Assembly (NCBI GenBank): GCA_964610385.1 | Contig: CAZSXW010000002.1 | Coordinates: 186,001 to 250,000 of the forward strand | Source: CAZBSE01 sp964610385 | GTDB taxonomy: Bacteria; Actinomycetota; Humimicrobiia; Humimicrobiales; Humimicrobiaceae | DNA: 64,000 nt | Reading direction: 5' to 3' | In this document: positions 62,264 to 64,000 of the stretch, piece by piece | How positions within the stretch are numbered: the stretch's first letter is position 1 | How the letters are laid out: each line of letters opens with the position of its first letter | Notes under the pieces: generated by a model | What the model was told of the DNA's origin: nothing | Database searches by the model: none | What the model saw: only the letters and a program-made list of their open reading frames with translations | Position numbers and translations under genes: made by a program

Positions 62264-62572
62264 ATGGGATATTTTACAATAATTGGAATTCTTTCATGCA
62301 TAATAATAGGTCTTGTCATATATCTCAGAGAGAAACCCAGAGAACTCCGGAAAGAAATAGAAAGGTTAAGAAGATCTATCGCCTCAGATGGCATGAGTTT
62401 CGAGCAGTTTGAATACAAGATCGCCAACTTAAAAAAAGAGATATCCAGAAAAAGAGATTCTTTAAAGACCGGAAGAATATATAAAAAAGACATAGACAGT
62501 TGCCTGAAAGATCTCGAAAATAAAATCGATGAGATTACCAATAATTTCTTTCTGAAAAATACTAAAAAATAA
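62264..62572 (+). CDS. Small membrane-anchored coiled-coil protein
   Basis: I do not recognise this 102-residue protein. One hydrophobic helix (about 3-22) is followed by a charged, heptad-like region rich in Glu, Lys, Arg and Ile (about 25-95), with a short break near ASDGMSFEQF. It is expected to be an inner-membrane anchor with a cytoplasmic coiled coil. No Shine-Dalgarno sequence exists; the promoter lies directly on the start codon. It stands alone, divergent from the glycosyltransferase gene and convergent with the transglutaminase gene. Confidence 0.65.
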   Translation: MGYFTIIGILSCIIIGLVIYLREKPRELRKEIERLRRSIASDGMSFEQFEYKIANLKKEISRKRDSLKTGRIYKKDIDSCLKDLENKIDEITNNFFLKNTKK

Positions 62573-62592
62573 TCCTGTTAAATCTTTCCTTA

Positions 62593-64000
62593 TCAATCAA
62601 GTCTTATGTCCTCAAGACTTAGACCAGCTACCCGGAATATAAACTTTTGTTCGGTATCGGGAATATCCGTGCCGTTCCATGAGAAAGAAAAACCGTCATA
62701 ATAATAACTGCTCCAATCCATGGTTGTACTTTCATATAAATATCCCGGGCCCCTTTCGGTGGTGATATTCAGGTAATAATTACCTGCCATGAAATCATCT
62801 TCTATGGTAATGTCAACGGGAACCCATCCATAACCTGGTATATTTATTTCGACCCAGGCATGCCCAATATCTATCTCTTTATCCGCTTCATAAAGAATTG
62901 TATATACCGGTATCCCTGCTGAAAGCCTTGAAGGTATTCCTACTGACCTTAGAAGTGCGGTATAAAGTATCGCATAATCCGCACATACTCCGGAACCTCT
63001 TTGTAGTATTTCCGATGCATAAAGAAGCTCATAATCCCTGTCTTCTGCACGTCGATAATCATAATCAAGTTTTCCGATGACAAAATTATAAAGTATTCCG
63101 GCTATTACCACAGGGTCGGATTCATTTCTTATAAGTGATTCTGCCGTGTTGTATATTATAGGATTATCTGAATCTATAAAAAGATCATCTGAAGTATATT
63201 TTTCCATTTCTTCATTTTCCATGTCATAATCACTTAAGGTACTGTCATAATCTTTATAAAAGAATTCAGATAAAGTAACGTCTGCTTCTATGGATGCATT
63301 CAGACTCTCTCCTCCTGACAAATCGTCTTCAAACTCAAAATGAGCCAGCATGTTCCATTCATTGTCAAGAACCTCTGAAACATTTTCAATATTGGCCTTA
63401 TATCCTTTTACTGTTTGAAATGGTTGATAGGTCTGAGGCATCCTCATAAAGCATTCGATATCTTTCAGACTCTGGTCACCATTGTTGGTTAAAATATATT
63501 CTATCTCAATCTTAAATGTGTGTTCGATCTCCGGTATTACTGGTGATATATTCTCTACTACCGTTATAAATTCAGATATAGCACTTTCCTCCAGTCCGTC
63601 ACTTACAACCAGCTTTACTTCATGATCACCCGGCTGATCAAAATAATAATAAAAAGAATCCTCATCTGAACATTTTTCCTCATCGATCAGCCACTGGTAT
63701 TGTAATTCATCCCCATCAATATCATAAGTTTTTAATGCAGATATATAAACAGGTATTTCAGTTTGATAACATCCATTAAGAGTATCTCCGAATATTTCCA
63801 TTATAGCTTCCGGAGGGATGTTTTCTTCATCTGTGCCTTCGGTAAAAAGACCTTCCTGTTCTGAATAATGATCTGACAGTGTTACTATAGACATCCCCTC
63901 TATTCCATCAGCTATATAACCATAATTGCCACTTATAGTTATGTCACATGAGATTCCAAAAGTTTTTAAACTATCTACCACCATAGGATTTTCTTTATCT
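62593..64000 (-). CDS. Surface protein with PKD-like and transglutaminase domains, N-terminus outside window
   Basis: The frame runs open through the right edge, so at least 469 C-terminal residues are present. The first visible part, ISGNYGYIADGIEGMSIVTLSD, looks like the last LVIVD-type beta-propeller repeat. A PKD-like domain follows (ALKTYDIDGDELQYQWLIDE to VKLVVSDG). Then comes a beta domain of about 110 residues (FKIEIEYILTNNGDQSL). The transglutaminase-like domain has Cys in GSGVCADYAILYTALLRSVGIPSRL, His in GHAWVEI and Asp in PVDIT. The composition (Asp, Glu, Tyr-rich) suits an exported protein, but any signal peptide is out of view. Such domains usually act as peptidases or cross-linking enzymes. 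Confidence 0.85.
   Translation of the reverse strand, partial: DKENPMVVDSLKTFGISCDITISGNYGYIADGIEGMSIVTLSDHYSEQEGLFTEGTDEENIPPEAIMEIFGDTLNGCYQTEIPVYISALKTYDIDGDELQYQWLIDEEKCSDEDSFYYYFDQPGDHEVKLVVSDGLEESAISEFITVVENISPVIPEIEHTFKIEIEYILTNNGDQSLKDIECFMRMPQTYQPFQTVKGYKANIENVSEVLDNEWNMLAHFEFEDDLSGGESLNASIEADVTLSEFFYKDYDSTLSDYDMENEEMEKYTSDDLFIDSDNPIIYNTAESLIRNESDPVVIAGILYNFVIGKLDYDYRRAEDRDYELLYASEILQRGSGVCADYAILYTALLRSVGIPSRLSAGIPVYTILYEADKEIDIGHAWVEINIPGYGWVPVDITIEDDFMAGNYYLNITTERGPGYLYESTTMDWSSYYYDGFSFSWNGTDIPDTEQKFIFRVAGLSLEDIRLD

Noticed and set aside
1..64000. CRISPR array, prophage or transposon
   Set aside because: No regular repeats with unique spacers, no transposase, integrase or phage genes, and no inverted-repeat-bounded insertion were found by eye; gene content is conserved core and housekeeping.

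Overview
The window is AT-rich, gene-dense bacterial chromosome with short spacers and many overlapping start/stop codons. It holds one tRNA, no rRNA, and no insertion sequence, prophage or CRISPR array that I could see. The best taxonomic clue is the set FHA protein, MerR regulator, DUF151 nuclease-family protein and second MerR regulator (39.0-44.5 kb). This matches the mycobacterial garA-Rv1828-Rv1829-Rv1830 block, and the second MerR is especially close to its mycobacterial counterpart. LexA boxes of the CGAAC-N4-GTTYG type, meso-DAP synthesis through dapL/dapF and an apparently leaderless gene also fit. I infer a deep-branching, low-GC relative of Actinobacteriota; this placement is an inference.

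Layout. 0-6.5 kb: the end of a metallo-beta-lactamase-fold protein, then a MacA/MacB-type efflux operon with its own OmpR-type response regulator and histidine kinase, and a small membrane protein. The efflux operon and the small membrane protein share the same promoter element. 6.5-10.3 kb: a membrane-bound degenerate-GGDEF/HD-GYP protein and an Lnt-like acyltransferase. 10.4-21.3 kb: one long operon argC-J-B-D-F-R-G-H ending in a U32-peptidase-family gene. 21.3-25.5 kb: a class A penicillin-binding protein with four PASTA domains, divergent from tyrS. 26-34.8 kb: rny, a GHKL ATPase of unknown role, spoVS, miaB, miaA, dapF, dapL and hflX, behind a 500-base leader with a terminator. 34.8-37.7 kb: lexA, ilvC, a LexA-controlled small membrane protein resembling SOS division inhibitors, and dut.

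38-52.9 kb, minus strand: a large cell-envelope and information-processing series. Read 5' to 3' it runs tyrA, aroA, cmk, plsC, ispH, a DUF512 radical-SAM gene, der, gpsA, tRNA-Pro(GGG), FHA, merR, a dacF-like carboxypeptidase, a DUF3048 lipoprotein, hpt, DUF151, a second merR with its own operators, a putative PD-(D/E)XK protein and a serine-acetyltransferase-like gene. 53.06-53.27 kb: a plus-strand promoter, a structured unassigned RNA and a terminator, with no gene downstream on that strand. 53.3-64 kb: a second, apparently active GGDEF/HD-GYP protein, transketolase, an unusual CDF transporter, a MATE transporter, a GT2 glycosyltransferase, a small leaderless coiled-coil membrane protein, and the C-terminal part of a PKD/transglutaminase surface protein.

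The observations most worth following are the unassigned RNA at 53.1 kb, the three-box SOS circuit with a division-inhibitor candidate, the repeated operator of the efflux two-component system, the Lnt-like protein with a replaced catalytic lysine, and the rny-GHKL-spoVS operon. All homology statements come from reading motifs; no database search was run.
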